Of a stretch of DNA of 64,000 nt, positions 46,290-58,409 are shown in pieces (position 1 is the stretch's first letter; each line of letters opens with the position of its first letter). The stretch spans positions 20,401,637 to 20,465,636 of the forward strand of contig CM064670.1 of assembly GCA_032717465.1 (NCBI GenBank), read 5' to 3'. The notes under the pieces are model-generated. The model was not told the origin of the DNA. It saw only the letters and a program-made list of their open reading frames with translations, and did no database searches. Made by a program: the position numbers and the translations under genes. Origin of the DNA: Coenobita brevimanus (lineage: Eukaryota; Arthropoda; Malacostraca; Decapoda; Coenobitidae).

Positions 46290-46509
46290 CTCCGTTTTTT
46301 TTTTTTTTTTTTTTATTGAGGCGAAGATGCACTTGACAGGTTGATGATGATTGGCTGAATGCAACATACCCAAAAAATATTTACTAACCCAAATTTCCCT
46401 CTCAGATATTTGTTGTCAATTAATAATGTTAGATTATGAGGTAATGTTGCATTCAGCCAATAATCACCAACCTGTCAAGTACATCTTCGCCTCGATAAAA
46501 AAAACTGAG
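46290..46509. mobile_element. MITE with ~80 bp TIRs and TA target
   Basis: CTCCGTTTT...TTATTGAGGCGAAGATG and the reverse complement of CATCTTCGCCTCGATAAAAA frame a 220 bp unit. The inverted arms continue through ACTTGACAGGTTG and ATTGGCTGAATGCAAC. TA flanks both ends (46288-46289, 46510-46511). No coding capacity; mariner-like by its target site. Confidence 0.75.
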
Positions 46510-46953
46510 TATAGTTTCACCTCCATCACTGCACAGGACAGCCCTGCAGAGGCGATTGCTTGACTTTGGTTCATGGCTCTGCTTGGCCAGACAGACCAGG
46601 GTTACACAACAACAACAACAGCTATACATCAGATGGGAATTGAAGTCTCGTTCTTAGAATGACTAGGACTGATTTGTGACAGTCATAAATCAAAACTCTG
46701 CCAGTTCCTTCCAAAGAAACGTAAACACACAAATATCCATTCCACTGAGATGCCTGGATACACTGTGTTTGGGGAACTGTGCATTGGAAGAAGACGTGCT
46801 GAGACATTTCAACAAATAACTTGTCGTATACAAGAAAGACAGATTACTAGTTAACAGTTGCATTGCAGAGTGGGTGGGAGGATGGGGCAAGGCTGGTGCC
46901 TCGTTTCAGTCATAATGGGGGAGAGATGCAAGCAGAGAATTCAGATGAACAGT

Positions 46954-47090
<137 letters not shown>

Positions 47091-47707
47091 GGTTATGTAG
47101 TTATGTAGGAGAAACATCATGTAGGCTACTTCATCAGAAAACATATGATTTCCATTTTTCCTGAGACTCCACCAATCGTCTTCTTCTGGTTTTGAGTATG
47201 AATATAAGTTTTAACTGTTCTGATATTTCTTAAATGTTTGAATATCTTGACTGCATACAAATTATTTTTAGCTGCTTGGATTTTCCTTGAAGTGGTAGAA
47301 CAGGTCATAGATACTGAGCTAAGATGGTTATCTGAAATAATGCCCATGTCTAGGGATTAAGACATGTGATAACTCACTCGCTCGCCTAATCACACTGATT
47401 CATAGCCGAACTCCTTATATTCTGTTATGTGCATTTCTGCTATTAGTACTGTATTATATTTTTTAAGGCACGCGAATATAAACATAATTTCATCATTTAA
47501 TCAGCAGTAAGATTGACTGATACCTACGAGTATGAAAATAAAATTCTCATTTCATTTAACAGGCGGTGAGCGAATGACACTGCTTTGATACTAGCTAAAT
47601 TCTGGTCGCTCGTGAGAGGTTCGAAACTGTTACCTGTCGTCTGGGAAGGAGGGGTTGAGACTAGCGCCTTCCACATTGGGTGTAGTACGAATTTCTGAAC
47701 GGAGCTG

Positions 47708-48222
47708 TACATCATCAAGTGCTAGGAGCCCTCAAGTTTTCAGGAGAGGGGATGAAGTGCAAGTATGATGCCAAGGCAAGTGAGGGGAGCTACAAGGATG
47801 GTGGCCAAGTTTGGTTATACAATCCTCAGCGAAAGAAGGGAGAGTCACCGAAACTGCAAAGCCCGTGGGACGGGCCTTACACTGTGTTGGACCGCCAATC
47901 AGACGTAACGTATTGGATTCGGGGAGGCAGGAAGTCTCGCCCAAAGGTGGTATACGTGAACCGTCTGTGGCAGTACCATGGGCCAGGACAGTACAGCTTG
48001 GACGTCTCCCAGGAATCATGCTCTCCCATAGCCGAGGATGTTGAGGAGGACCAAGGAGCTGAAGTGCAAGAGGATGGTGACAGTTCCTTAAGAAAAGAAG
48101 CGAATCAGGAAGAGGACCAAGACCTTCCAGGAGGAATGGACTGTTTGGAGGAGCAAGGACATAGTCAGAAGTGGCATAGAAGAAGACCTGATAAGTTGAA
48201 GGATTATTTTGTGTATAGTTAG
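47708..48222 (+). pseudogene. Element B integrase, part 3 of 3
   Basis: After the TA, B's integrase continues with HHQVLGALKFSGEG and then a C-terminal domain of the GPY/F type: WLYNPQRKKGESPKLQSPWD, GPYTVLDRQSDVTYWI, KVVYVNRLWQY. The tail is acidic (EEDQGAEVQEDGDSS). The frame ends at a TAG at 48220-48222, shortly before the polypurine tract and 3' LTR, the canonical Gypsy position. This part is undamaged. Confidence 0.85.
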
Positions 48223-48302
48223 ATGTTCCACTGGGATTAAGGTTTATGTTTGTGTATACTGTATAGTTTTGTCGGGACAACAAAAAACTAGGAAGGGGGT
48301 AG

Positions 48303-49241
48303 TGTTAAGTAGCGAGATTTACCAGTTAGGTAGTCGAGATTTTCCTCGACGTAGCTAGTTCCGGTACAAGTCAGTTGCCAGTTTGCCTTCTGTTTGTAAG
48401 CATAGTTATTTAGTAAGTTGTACATTAATTTTTGTGCTCTTTTTCTTTATAATGTTTTATTTAAGTGATTGCTTATTAAATTATGTAATTTAAGTTCGTA
48501 TGGTAAATTATTTAGAGTGCTATGTAATGTAACAAAACTCTTGCATGTTTTTATATCTCCGAGTTGGCAACTGTTGTTCTCGTTGAATGAAGACGTTTCT
48601 CGAATAATGCAAGCATATATAAGGATGGGACAAAGACCACAAAGCCAGGAGACAGGACGTGTGTGCTGGGCATTCCACAGGTCCTGTCCTCCCCACTTAC
48701 TGTTTTTTAATCAACCCATACACCACTGACCGGGCTAATGTATGGCCCGGCCTGCACTATATGTACAGGGAATCTTTCAAAAAAAAAAAAAAAAAAAAAA
48801 AACTATTTTGAGTTCAGTTGGTTTTGGTTCAGTTTGAGTGTAGTGCAGTGTCAATGAAGTGACAGTGAAGAATGTATATTTTTGGTACTTGTGAAAACAG
48901 TGGCAAACAGTGACGTGTTATTGAAGTTTATCATTGGTACTTCAGAAAACAGTGAAGTCTTGTCAAGCATTAAATGTCATAACTGTGAAGTGTTGTCAAG
49001 CATTAAGTGTAATTCTATTAGTAAAGAGTGTGTAGCTCCAGTGCTTGTGAGAATAGTGAAATTAAAAAGCATTAGGTGTTACCATTTGGAAAATAAAGAA
49101 GTCAGTGTTTATTTTCGCCTCAGCTGATCTTGTGTGCTGTACACCTTAAGGCTGATCATAAGAAGAACAACTCACTGGGGAACGTCTTTCCTGTGCTGAA
49201 CTACTGCTGTTGGAGCCTGTGGCAGTGTGGGGTGAGGAAGT

Positions 49242-49245
<4 letters not shown>
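48303..49245 (+). repeat. Element B 3' LTR
   Basis: It starts TGTTAAGTAGCG and ends GTAACA, and is 779 bp after removal of a retroposon. Relative to the 5' LTR it lacks the DNA transposon, so that insertion postdates B's arrival. A TATATAAG box is at 48616-48623. Confidence 0.85.
48638..48801 (+). mobile_element. Short poly(A) retroposon (SINE or LINE 3' end)
   Basis: A 164 bp segment absent from the other B LTRs ends in ~24 A residues. A stem CCGGGC...GCCCGG lies ~40 bp before the tail, as in many LINE/SINE 3' ends. It separates the TATA box from the initiator TCAGTT (48814-48819). Confidence 0.75.

Positions 49246-49330
<85 letters not shown>
49246..49330. repeat. (AT)n microsatellite
   Basis: About 43 AT units lie directly after element B; they probably belong to the array into which B inserted. 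Confidence 0.95.
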
Positions 49331-49332
<2 letters not shown>

Positions 49333-51020
49333 AGGTTACATATTAACTGCTACCTTTCAGATTAAGTATTGTAATTTTAGAATTTATGTTCGAGACACCT
49401 TTTTGAACAGTCTTTTTGTCGGAAGAAATAAATGAGTGCTATTGTTGACCATGTGACCTGCATCGGGTCGTGGAAGAATCAGTGGGGATAAATAAAAGGA
49501 CGTGTTGAGCAACAGAATGAGATGACCTGCAAATTGGTAAGGAGTGAGACCGAGGCAGAATATTATACCTATTGAATCAGTTATTTGAGTGCACTGAAGA
49601 TTATATAATTGCTTCCTCGAAAATTTAATATGTATTGGGGAAAGGTGTAAAGAAATGAGCGTGGGAAAAAGATTTTGGTGTGATGAGATCGGGTAGTGGT
49701 CTGGGTGAGATTGTGCCGTGTTTAGGCTACACTGTGTATATTAGTGCTTAGTGAATAGTGGTTTTATGGTGGTGAAGGATTATTAAGAAGTTTCTAGAAA
49801 CAAGGAAAACATGATTCAGATAATCTAGCGTTGGTTATTATAAATGACGTTATACTACGCAGGTAACACTGAAACTGATTTTACTAGAGTAAATAATATT
49901 TTTGTTTTATCCCTAGCTCAATCAATTTAATGCAAATTAATCAATATATACCACAAAACGTAACTGGCAGTTCCATAATAGTCCCTTCAAGGAGTTGGAA
50001 TTTACTCTAGGCTGACAGACTCTTCTGGCGGCATCGCGCACCCTCCTGTTACATCTACAGGAATCGAACACTTGATCATTAGGCAATGTCCTTTTTCAAA
50101 TATAATACGGTCGTTTTCCAAAGCGCATGAGCTCATCACAAAATTTATTTATTTTTCTTTTAATCCCCCTTTCAGAAAATTCCGCAAAGTGAATCGCGAC
50201 AACAGAAGGTCTTCAAAAAGATCATTTTATTCTATGGGAGTTGGAATTATCAAATATGACATCATCAATATCCAACGACATTTACTTTAGAGCTCTGGAG
50301 GATGATCAAAGTATACATTGGGATCAGGGAAAAATAGGAAAGGGGATGGGCAACAAAAGACTTGATTATGCATCCCTGTATTCCTACACTATCTGCTATT
50401 TTTCTTATCCTCCCCTCTGTTCAAACCACCCTTAACACATGAGGACATGCACGCACAGATTCACTGACAGATGCACATACATACACACACACATGGACAG
50501 AAATAATAGCCTCACTAAGCAAAAATGTGTAGGCTGGTAACTGTTTCGCGGAAGTGTATAATATAACCTAGATGGCAATGCCAAGGAGACAGTGATAATG
50601 CAGATTAGACATAAATTTCACCTTGACATACTCTACGTCCTCCCATCATTCATCCTCACCCATACCCGACACCATTTACCTGTTTCTCCCTCCCCTACAT
50701 CCTTTCATTTTGACGTGCATATAATAAAGCATACCGGTACTTACTTCCGGACGACGTGGGAAAGAGATGAGCTGGGTTGCATTTTTTTTGTGTGTGTCCG
50801 ATTCTGGATATAGGATTCACAGCCTGCTCTCAAGGTCCAGTAGTCTTCCTACATACCATACACCTCTAAATGTCACCACTTCGGCGCTAACACCCGCCGT
50901 CCATATTGAATACATGCTAGGGCTGTCTCATACAGGACTGGTGTATTGGTGTTAGCGGGGGTATTTTTACATGTCGGCGGGTCTTCGGGATCAGTAAAGT
51001 TCAATTTCATGAAATTCAAA
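49331..51020. other. Unique sequence without recognisable features
   Basis: I find no long frame with protein features, no RNA gene and no repeat structure beyond short CA runs near 50480. Frames of 60-77 codons here look random. Confidence 0.6.
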
Positions 51021-51100
51021 TCCTTAAACTGTTCCCTGCCCCAGCGGGGATTTGAACCTGGGTCCTGGCCACCTCTCTACCGATTGAGCCACCGCCTCCC
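51020..51100 (-). repeat. tRNA-derived SINE or tRNA pseudogene
   Basis: On the minus strand box A TGGCTCAATCGG (51092-51081) and box B GGTTCAAATCC (51059-51049) match RNA polymerase III promoter consensus closely. The acceptor stem ends do not pair convincingly, so a functional tRNA is unlikely. Confidence 0.65.
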
Positions 51101-51890
51101 CCATTGACCATTTGATTTTCATGCCGAAAAAGCTGTGGTTAATTAATTAAGGTTTTACTTCAGTTTGCAATATCTTTCTTTGCAACTCAGTCCTTTAAGT
51201 GCCTTCTCTGGAAGGTAATGCTTCACCCTTTTGTTTCTGTAAGACTGCAGTGAGAATCAGAGTGCAGCCATTGCGGATGCGTCTGCCAGTCATATTTGTA
51301 ACTGGTGGTACCCTACCGTACCATTTAAATAACTGTTAAGTTTCTATTCATTGCATTTTATATCTATAAACAAAATAACATTAATATATGCTATAAATCT
51401 GTGTTTATCAGTATATTTTAACCACTTACCAGCCTTTAGGTATCATATCACCAAATATTTTTCATCTAGATTATTCTGTTGTTATAATCATTCGTGCACT
51501 TCTCGTTTAAAGTTGCTGCCAACCAATATCGTGGATTAAGGTTGTTAAGAACCGTGTTTTTGTAATATTGGAAAGAGAATTCTTCACAAATCGCAACTGA
51601 TATTAGCTGCTAGTGTCAATAGTATATTGAAGGATCTAAGACGGGAACTAGAAGACTTAACCCTGCCTAATAACAATGTCAACATATGCAGTTTTTACAT
51701 AAATCAGAAAAAGCCAACATAACTTTTTACCGGCGACACTTTGGTATCTATCTATTTATCTATATCTATATCTAAATCTATATCTATCTATCTATCTATA
51801 TAAGCTTTTCCCTCTATAGGGGGTAGCCGAGACAGGCTGGCACGCTCATCAAATTACTCATCCACACACACACACACACACACACATTGT
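51101..51890. other. Non-coding stretch with TATC and CA repeats
   Basis: It contains (TATC)n at about 51750-51800 and (CA)n at about 51863-51886. I see nothing else. Confidence 0.7.
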
Positions 51891-52049
51891 AAACTAGAAG
51901 CCATCTCACGATGAGATCTCACCACCTGCGTAGCAGGAAAGTTTTTCTTCTGCACAAAATTTTGCACCTCCATTTTGATTTGAAGCAATTCAGGACGTAA
52001 CAAACTAGAAACCGCTCAGAGAGCGCAGACCTCCGCCAGTGCCATCGCC

Positions 52050-52600
52050 ATTCAAAAGATCCGGATCCGGATCCGCCTCAAAATTTAGTTCTTTCTTGGT
52101 CCATGGCCCACCTTTCTACAAAAGTTAATTGAAATTCATTGAGAACTTTTGGAGGTATTGAGCGTGATACTCCGGATCCGGATCAACCCCCAAATTTAAT
52201 CATTTGTCCATTGATCCATGGCTGCACCCTTCCAAAAAATTTCATCAAAATCCGTTCAATACCTTTTGAGTAATCTCGGATCAGGATCCCTGGATATAGG
52301 ATCCGGATCTAGATCCTGATTCGGATCCATCAAAAATTTTAATCAATTCTTTCTTGGTCCATGGCGCACCTTTCCACAAAATTTCATTGATATTCATTGA
52401 GAAATTTTGGAGATACTGTGCGGGATACTCCGGATCCGGATCCTGCGCAAAATTTAATAATTTGTTCATTGGCCCATGATGCACCCTTCCACAAAATAAT
52501 TAAAATCCGTTCTTAACTTTTTGAGTAATCCTGCTAACAGACAGACAGACAAACAAACCAACGCGGGGTGAAACATAACCTCGTTGGCGGGGGTGACAAA
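52050..52600. repeat. Dispersed repeat with GGATCCGGATCC sub-repeats
   Basis: Blocks of TCCGGATCCGGATC alternate with TTTCTTGGTCCATGG-type and AAATTTCATCAAAATCCGTT-type sequence in a period of roughly 140-150 bp. They end AACAGACAGACAGAC...ACCTCGTTGG. The end resembles the 3' tail of a repeat common in aquatic invertebrate genomes. The two-frame ORF on the minus strand is a product of the repeat. Confidence 0.6.
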
Positions 52601-52601
52601 A

Positions 52602-52748
52602 CCAGCCAGCCAACCTCACAAATGAAAACATTACCACTCCGCTAGCTTCACAAAGCGGGTGGCAAGGGAGCGAAGTGGTAATGTTTACCGCCCGCTTTGC
52701 GAAGAGAGCGGAGTGGTAATGTTTTCATTTGTGAGGTTGGCTGGCTGG
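52602..52748. repeat. Perfect 42 bp inverted repeat
   Basis: CCAGCCAGCCAACCTCACAA... (52602-52643) is the exact reverse complement of 52707-52748, with a 63 nt spacer that is itself partly self-complementary (AGCGGG...CCCGCT-like). The pair can form a long hairpin. Confidence 0.9.
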
Positions 52749-53100
52749 CTGGCTTTCTTTGTGTGTGAGTAAAAAAGATATCTCATGAACGGATTGAGCT
52801 ATCAACATGAAACTTGCAGGGTATCAAGATATTGCCAAAAGCTTGGACGAGTTTGAAAATGGGCACTCGGGGTCAAGGTCAAGGTCACAAAAATGGCTTC
52901 CAAAGGTCAACTAGACCTTTAATGACCTTGACCCTGACCCCGGGTACCCATTTTCGACCTCGGCCAAAATTTTGGCCATATCTTGATACCTTGAAAGTTT
53001 CATGTTGATGGCTCAAGCCGTTCGTGAGATACAGTGTTTATCCACACAAACAAAACCAGCCAGCTAACCTCACAATTGAAATGAAAACATTACCACTCCG
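52707..53100. mobile_element. Foldback element 1
   Basis: The whole unit is a long imperfect palindrome. TCTCATGAACGG, CAACATGAAACTT, GGTATCAAGATAT and GGGGTCAAGGTCAAGGTCA on the left pair with the right half, whose ends again carry the CCAGCCAGC / AGCGGAGTGG-type arms. No ORF. It is typical of a snap-back MITE. Confidence 0.75.
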
Positions 53101-53109
53101 CTCGCTTAC

Positions 53110-53645
53110 CACCCTCGTTGCGAAGCGAGCGGAATGGTAATGTTTTGAGTTATGAGGCTGGCCGGCTGACTTTGTGTGCGTTTTACGTCCTGAATTTGCA
53201 TCAAATCAAAAATGGAGGTGCAAAATTATGTGCAGAGGAAAAACTTCCGGCTACGCGGGTGGTGAGATCCCATCGTGAGATGGCTTCTAGTCTCGGTTGT
53301 GAGGTTGGCTGGCTGTCTTTGTTTGGGTAAACAAGATATCTCATGAACGGCTTGAGCCATCAATATGGAACTTTCAGGGCGTCAAGATGCTGCCAGATTA
53401 TTGGCCGTTAGAAATTGGGCACCTGGGATCAAGGTCAAGGTCACCAAAGGCCAACTAGTTAACCTTTGGCAGCCATTTCGGTGACCCCGAGTGCCCATTT
53501 TCAAACTCGTCCAAAATTTTGGCTGTCTTGATACCCTGCAAGTTTCATGTTGATAGTTCAAGCCGTTCTTGAGATATCTGGTTTACCCAGACACAAAGAG
53601 CCAGCCAGCTGACCTCACAACTGAAAACATCACCAATCCGCCCGC
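53110..53645. mobile_element. Foldback element 2
   Basis: It is a second, more divergent copy of the same palindrome family, in tandem with the first. The ~108 bp right arm of the larger inverted repeat lies inside its left half. AAGGTCAAGGTCACC near 53430 pairs with GGTGACCCCGAG near 53480. Confidence 0.7.
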
Positions 53646-53869
53646 TTCGCAGTGCGGGTAATAATGAAATGAGCGTACTTTCCAACCCACTAGACACATT
53701 TCATATCAGTTTATTGGGTTGCTTTATTCCTTTAGTGTGGCAGGTTAGGGTGCCCATCATTCACTCACTGAATGCAGTGTGTATATCAGCACTGAGTGAC
53801 AAGCCAGATGGTTTGCTGCAGCCCACGAAACCATTTGGTACAATGGAAAAAATGCATGTCACCAAATGA

Positions 53870-54055
53870 CGACTGGGGAATCTAGTGGATTAAGGCACTC
53901 CAACCTGATGGGGCGAAGAAGGGTTTAGTTCTTGGGGCTGTTGTAGTCTATTGTTCAGTGTAATGCAACTCATAGACGAGTGTGGCAAATCATCCTCGGC
54001 TTAAATGTCTGGACCGAGTAATTAGGCACAAAAGACGTGATTGCTAGATGGATGG
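53870..54055 (+). repeat. Second copy of the unnamed GGAT-tailed repeat
   Basis: CTTAAATGTCTGGACCGAGT and an ATGGATGGATTAT tail match the copy at 37381-37640 in order and orientation, with substantial divergence. Confidence 0.5.
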
Positions 54056-54126
54056 ATTATTCCTACATACTCCCTTTTTTTTATACTGAAAACGTTTAAA
54101 GAAATAATACACCGTCTCCATTTTGC

Positions 54127-54128
<2 letters not shown>

Positions 54129-54176
<48 letters not shown>
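54129..54176. repeat. (GT)n microsatellite
   Basis: About 24 GT units lie directly before the body of the SINE-like repeat that follows. Confidence 0.95.
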
Positions 54177-54990
<814 letters not shown>

Positions 54991-54994
54991 ATTT

Positions 54995-55560
54995 ACATTA
55001 CCTGTTCGGAGGGTGAAATGTTTGAAAGGATACAGCAAGGAAGAAAGGTTGCTGATTCTTTGAAAGTATCGATAAGAACCAAGGAAATGAGCATGAAAGT
55101 AAAAAAAGAGTCTCTGCATGAGAGTCTTGTGATATCATCTCTAACGTATGGAAGTGAAGCTTGGGCCTTGCTGGAAGGAAACGTCAAGAGTGAGAGCAAT
55201 GGAAATGAGTTGTTTATGAGGAGCATGTGGATTTACATGGAGACAGACTGACAAATGAGGAAGTGAATGGGCGTTGTGGTGTGGATGTGGTAGAACACGT
55301 TAGGATAAATACATTAAGGTGGTTTGGTCATGTGGAGAGGATGGAGAGCGAGACTAACGAGGAGAGTGTGAGCAAAGTGGAGGGGGGGAGAGGGAGGTCT
55401 AGGCCAAGGATGAGATGGAGGGATGAAGTGGAGAGGTATATGAGAGAAGGGGGAGGGGGGAGCAAGACAGTGAAATGGCGAAGGACCGGGTGACATGGAG
55501 GCGATTCGTTTGTGGCCACCCCTTACGGGATTAAGGCTTCTGGAAATTAACAGACTTTGT
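54995..55560 (+). pseudogene. LINE C-terminal fragment (RTE/CR1-type), plus strand
   Basis: Two frames with a shift near 55240 encode the region after RT: FERIQQGRKVADSLK, LTYGSEAWALLEG, then DRLTNEEVNGRCGVDVVE, NTLRWFGHVERM and SKVEGGRGRSRPRMRWRDEV. These blocks occur in arthropod LINEs whose C-terminus follows an RT of the type seen in the minus-strand copy at 57149-58220. It is 5' truncated and inactive. CCCTTACGGGATTAAGG follows near its end in both copies. Confidence 0.75.
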
Positions 55561-55790
55561 TCGAGCCTTGTGGAGTTGATGCCACCGAATTCGTGTTGTG
55601 TGAGATGCGCTAGTAAGGTGTTTGAGGAGTGGTCTCAATCACTGTTGTGATGGAGCAAAGGAGACGTGGAGTGCGACTGTTAATGTAAGAAATGTACTAA
55701 ACTTTGTTCGGATCTTATGGGGTTGATGCCATCACTTTCGTGTTGTGTGAGATAGGTTAGTAAGGTGTTTGTGGAGTGGAGTGGTCTTAG
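55554..55790 (+). repeat. Two tandem copies of a ~147 bp unit
   Basis: ACTTTGTTCG...GTTGATGCCA...TTCGTGTTGTGTGAGAT recurs at 55554 and 55701 with ~85% visual similarity; the second copy is partial. It directly follows the LINE fragment and may be its 3' untranslated repeat or local duplication. Confidence 0.7.
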
Positions 55791-57110
55791 TCCTTGTAAA
55801 GAATTATGCGTTCAGTTTTTTTTTTTTTTTTTTTTTTTTTTATGGCCTATTAAGCAGCCTAGTGTTATGAGTTTGTACCAAGACGGGTGTTTTGGATCTT
55901 TTTTTTTTTTTTTGGGGGGGGGGGGCTTAAGAATACTGATGATTGCCAGTGTTTCCAAATGTCCTAATGCTGGAAATGTTTGAACGTACTGTACGTGTGA
56001 GTAGCTGCTGATGTTTGTGAGGGCCAGGATGCCGTTCAGTCCTAAATGTTTCAAGCGTAGGTTGCTGATGCTATCAGGCCGTATGCCTTTAGAGTTCTTT
56101 CTGTTCTTGATACTGGTACGTGTCTGTTACAGAGTGAAGGAGGCTACGTTGTGGTCGAGTTGATAGCATTGCCTATGCAGAGTTGTTTTTCTGACTCCGT
56201 ATGTATTGGTGTAAGTTAACCTACATTTGTGTTGTATATGTTATTAGTGGCGTTAATATTGTGGGTGGTGGTGGAGATGGTGATATAATAAGAGGTGCTG
56301 ATCGTGACATGGAGTAGGTGATGCTGATGTGGGGGATTTTTTGTTGTTAAGCCCGGTCTGTCGAGCCGAGCAGACTCATATCACACTCTCGCTCTCACAG
56401 CTGACTCAGAGACAGGTCGAGAGGGCGGGAGCAGGCCACTGGGTACACTGGGGGTGAGTTAAGGCTAAAGCATCAGCACAATTGCAGCAGGAATTATGGC
56501 ATGCAGGCACACTTGGCAGAAAAATGGCAGACAGGCAGGCAGTTGGCAGACAGGGTCAACATCACAGCCTCGTCACCTCACGTTACACGTCACGTGCTTG
56601 ATTTGGTGAAGCAGTTTGGCAAGGTTATTTGTGTTAGACTTGAAAAAATAGTAAAATTTGCAGGCTGGATGAAGAGACGTTTTTTTTTTTTTTTGCCTAC
56701 TTGCCACCATTAATACGAGTATACAGGATCTCCGCAAGGTTAGTATAGTTGGACCAAAGACGGTGGAGACACTCAGGAACTCAGATTGTAACACTTCCCT
56801 GACAGTTTATTTAGGTTTGTCCTACCCTCCTGGTGTCTAGCTGCTTTCTAACTCACTAATTCGCTGGGAGAGGGATAAAGGGTGATTACTTGTAGTAGAA
56901 GCCATCACGTTACGCTGGGTAAACTGCTCTGATACACAAGGGAACCTTCGCAGCCTTATGATATATATTGGCAATATAGTAGATACATAGCGCATAGTGA
57001 TAGTAGATATATAGCGCATTAGCAGCAGGAACCATTTCAGCCATACATCTAGGCAGCTATACATCTAGGCGCATACATCATCATACATATTACAACATTA
57101 GCAGCAACAG
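55791..57110. other. Non-coding stretch with T and G homopolymers
   Basis: Homopolymer T runs lie at about 55818-55841 and 55900-55913, the second followed by ~10 G, and another T run near 56680. I see no gene or recognisable repeat in the remainder. Confidence 0.6.
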
Positions 57111-57148
57111 CAACAATAATAATAATTATAATAATAATTATTTACTGC

Positions 57149-58220
57149 CTTACGCCTTAATCCCGTAAGGGCTGGCCACAGACAAATCGCCTCTATGTCG
57201 TCCTGTCCAACTCCATTTCACTGCCCTGCTCCCATTTCACACACCCTTCTCCCTTATACCTCTCCACTCTATCCCTCCATCTCATCCTTGGTCTCCACCT
57301 CGCTCTCACCCACTCCACTTCACTCACATACTGTATACTATCCTCGTTAGTCTTTCGCTCTCAATCCTCTCTACATGGCCTCACCACCTCAACGTATTTC
57401 TCCTAACGCTTTCTATCACATCCACATCCACACCACAACGTTCCTTCACTTCCTCATTTGTCAGTCTGTCTTTCCATGTAACTCTACATGCTTCTCTCAA
57501 ATAACTAATTTCCACTGCTCTCGACTTGTGTCCTTCCAACAGGGTCCAAGCTTCACTTCCATACGTTTGAGTTTGTATCACAATACTGTCATGCAGTGAC
57601 TTGTTTACTTCCATGATCACTTCCCTGTTCCTTATCACTGCTTCCAAAGAACCAGCGACATTTTTCCCTTGTACCCTTTCAAGCACTTCACCCACCCAAA
57701 TTCCATCCTTACTCATCACACTACCCAGGTATTTAAATGCACTCACATTTTCCAGTTCCTCATCGTCCAGCCTCACTTTACATCCAGTGAAACATTCACC
57801 TTTAGATTCCGTTTCTTACACATTCTCCCAAACTCATTCATCAATCATTGCAGTTCCCTTTCGTCTTCATTTAACAAGGTAGTATCATCTGCAATCAACA
57901 ATGCAGGGAGTTCCAAACACTGCCCTTTTTCACTAGGGCCGCTCCAACATCCACCACACTACCCATCCACATACAGTGTGAACAACCATGGGAACATGAC
58001 ACATCCCGGTTTCAATCCGACATTCAAATGGAAAAAATAATTCAGTTCATTATCCACACGCAATGCAGTCTTAGCACCCTCATACATACTCTTCACGGCA
58101 CTCTTCACGGTATTCAACAACTTCCCATTTACTCCATAATTATATAACTCCAGAGCAACAGAGATTTTGTTTTTTAATCGAACTAAATGGCTTAATGCAA
58201 ACCGAAGTTTGAATATCACC
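57149..58220 (-). pseudogene. LINE RT and C-terminal fragment (RTE/CR1-type), minus strand
   Basis: The frame 58219-57959 has RT palm and thumb motifs (NGKLLNTVKSAVKSMYEG, NVGLKPGCVMFPWLFTLYVDG). After a gap with shifts, 57776-57381 carries FKYLGSVMSKDG, GSEAWTLLEGHKSR, DRLTNEEVKERCGVDVD and NTLRW, the same blocks as the plus-strand copy. The 3' end has an ATT-type simple repeat tail (about 57113-57140 on the plus strand) instead of poly(A), which favours an RTE-like element. It is 5' truncated with several frame breaks. Confidence 0.75.
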
Positions 58221-58405
58221 TTTAGGAAACTGTGGATACAACTCTCTGATTTGGTTATTTATTTTGTTTCTTGCTGTGAAACTTCGGGTACCGAAAATTG
58301 GGATAATAAAGCAAGCATTGTCACATTTGGCAGTTGAAACAGGGACAGATGGAGATCGTAACTTGTTTTTTGCCTCTATGTTTTTCAGTGAAATGAATAG
58401 GAAAA
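58221..58405. other. Left flank of element D
   Basis: It is about 185 bp of unrecognised sequence between the LINE fragment and element D. The 3' end of D is outside the window, so a target duplication cannot be tested. Confidence 0.6.
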
Positions 58406-58409
58406 TGAA

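Larger units (their letters stand above)
51893..53291. repeat. Composite inverted repeat with ~108 bp arms
   Basis: ACTAGAAGCCATCTCACGAT at 51893 returns as its reverse complement ending at 53291. The arms continue for ~108 bp through CACCACC, CTCTGCACA-like, TGCACCTCCATTTT and CAGGACGTAA (51893-52000 and 53184-53291). They enclose a GGATCC-rich dispersed repeat and a palindromic unit. No target duplication is visible, so a transposon and a rearranged cluster are both possible. Confidence 0.65.

Noticed and set aside
50072..50955. Short plus-strand frames as possible host exons
   Set aside because: None has a recognisable domain, consistent splice context or codon bias; stops are spaced as in random AT-rich DNA.
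51028..51100. A functional tRNA gene on the minus strand
   Set aside because: Box A and box B are good, but the acceptor ends do not pair and no convincing anticodon arm is seen; a SINE head or pseudogene fits better.
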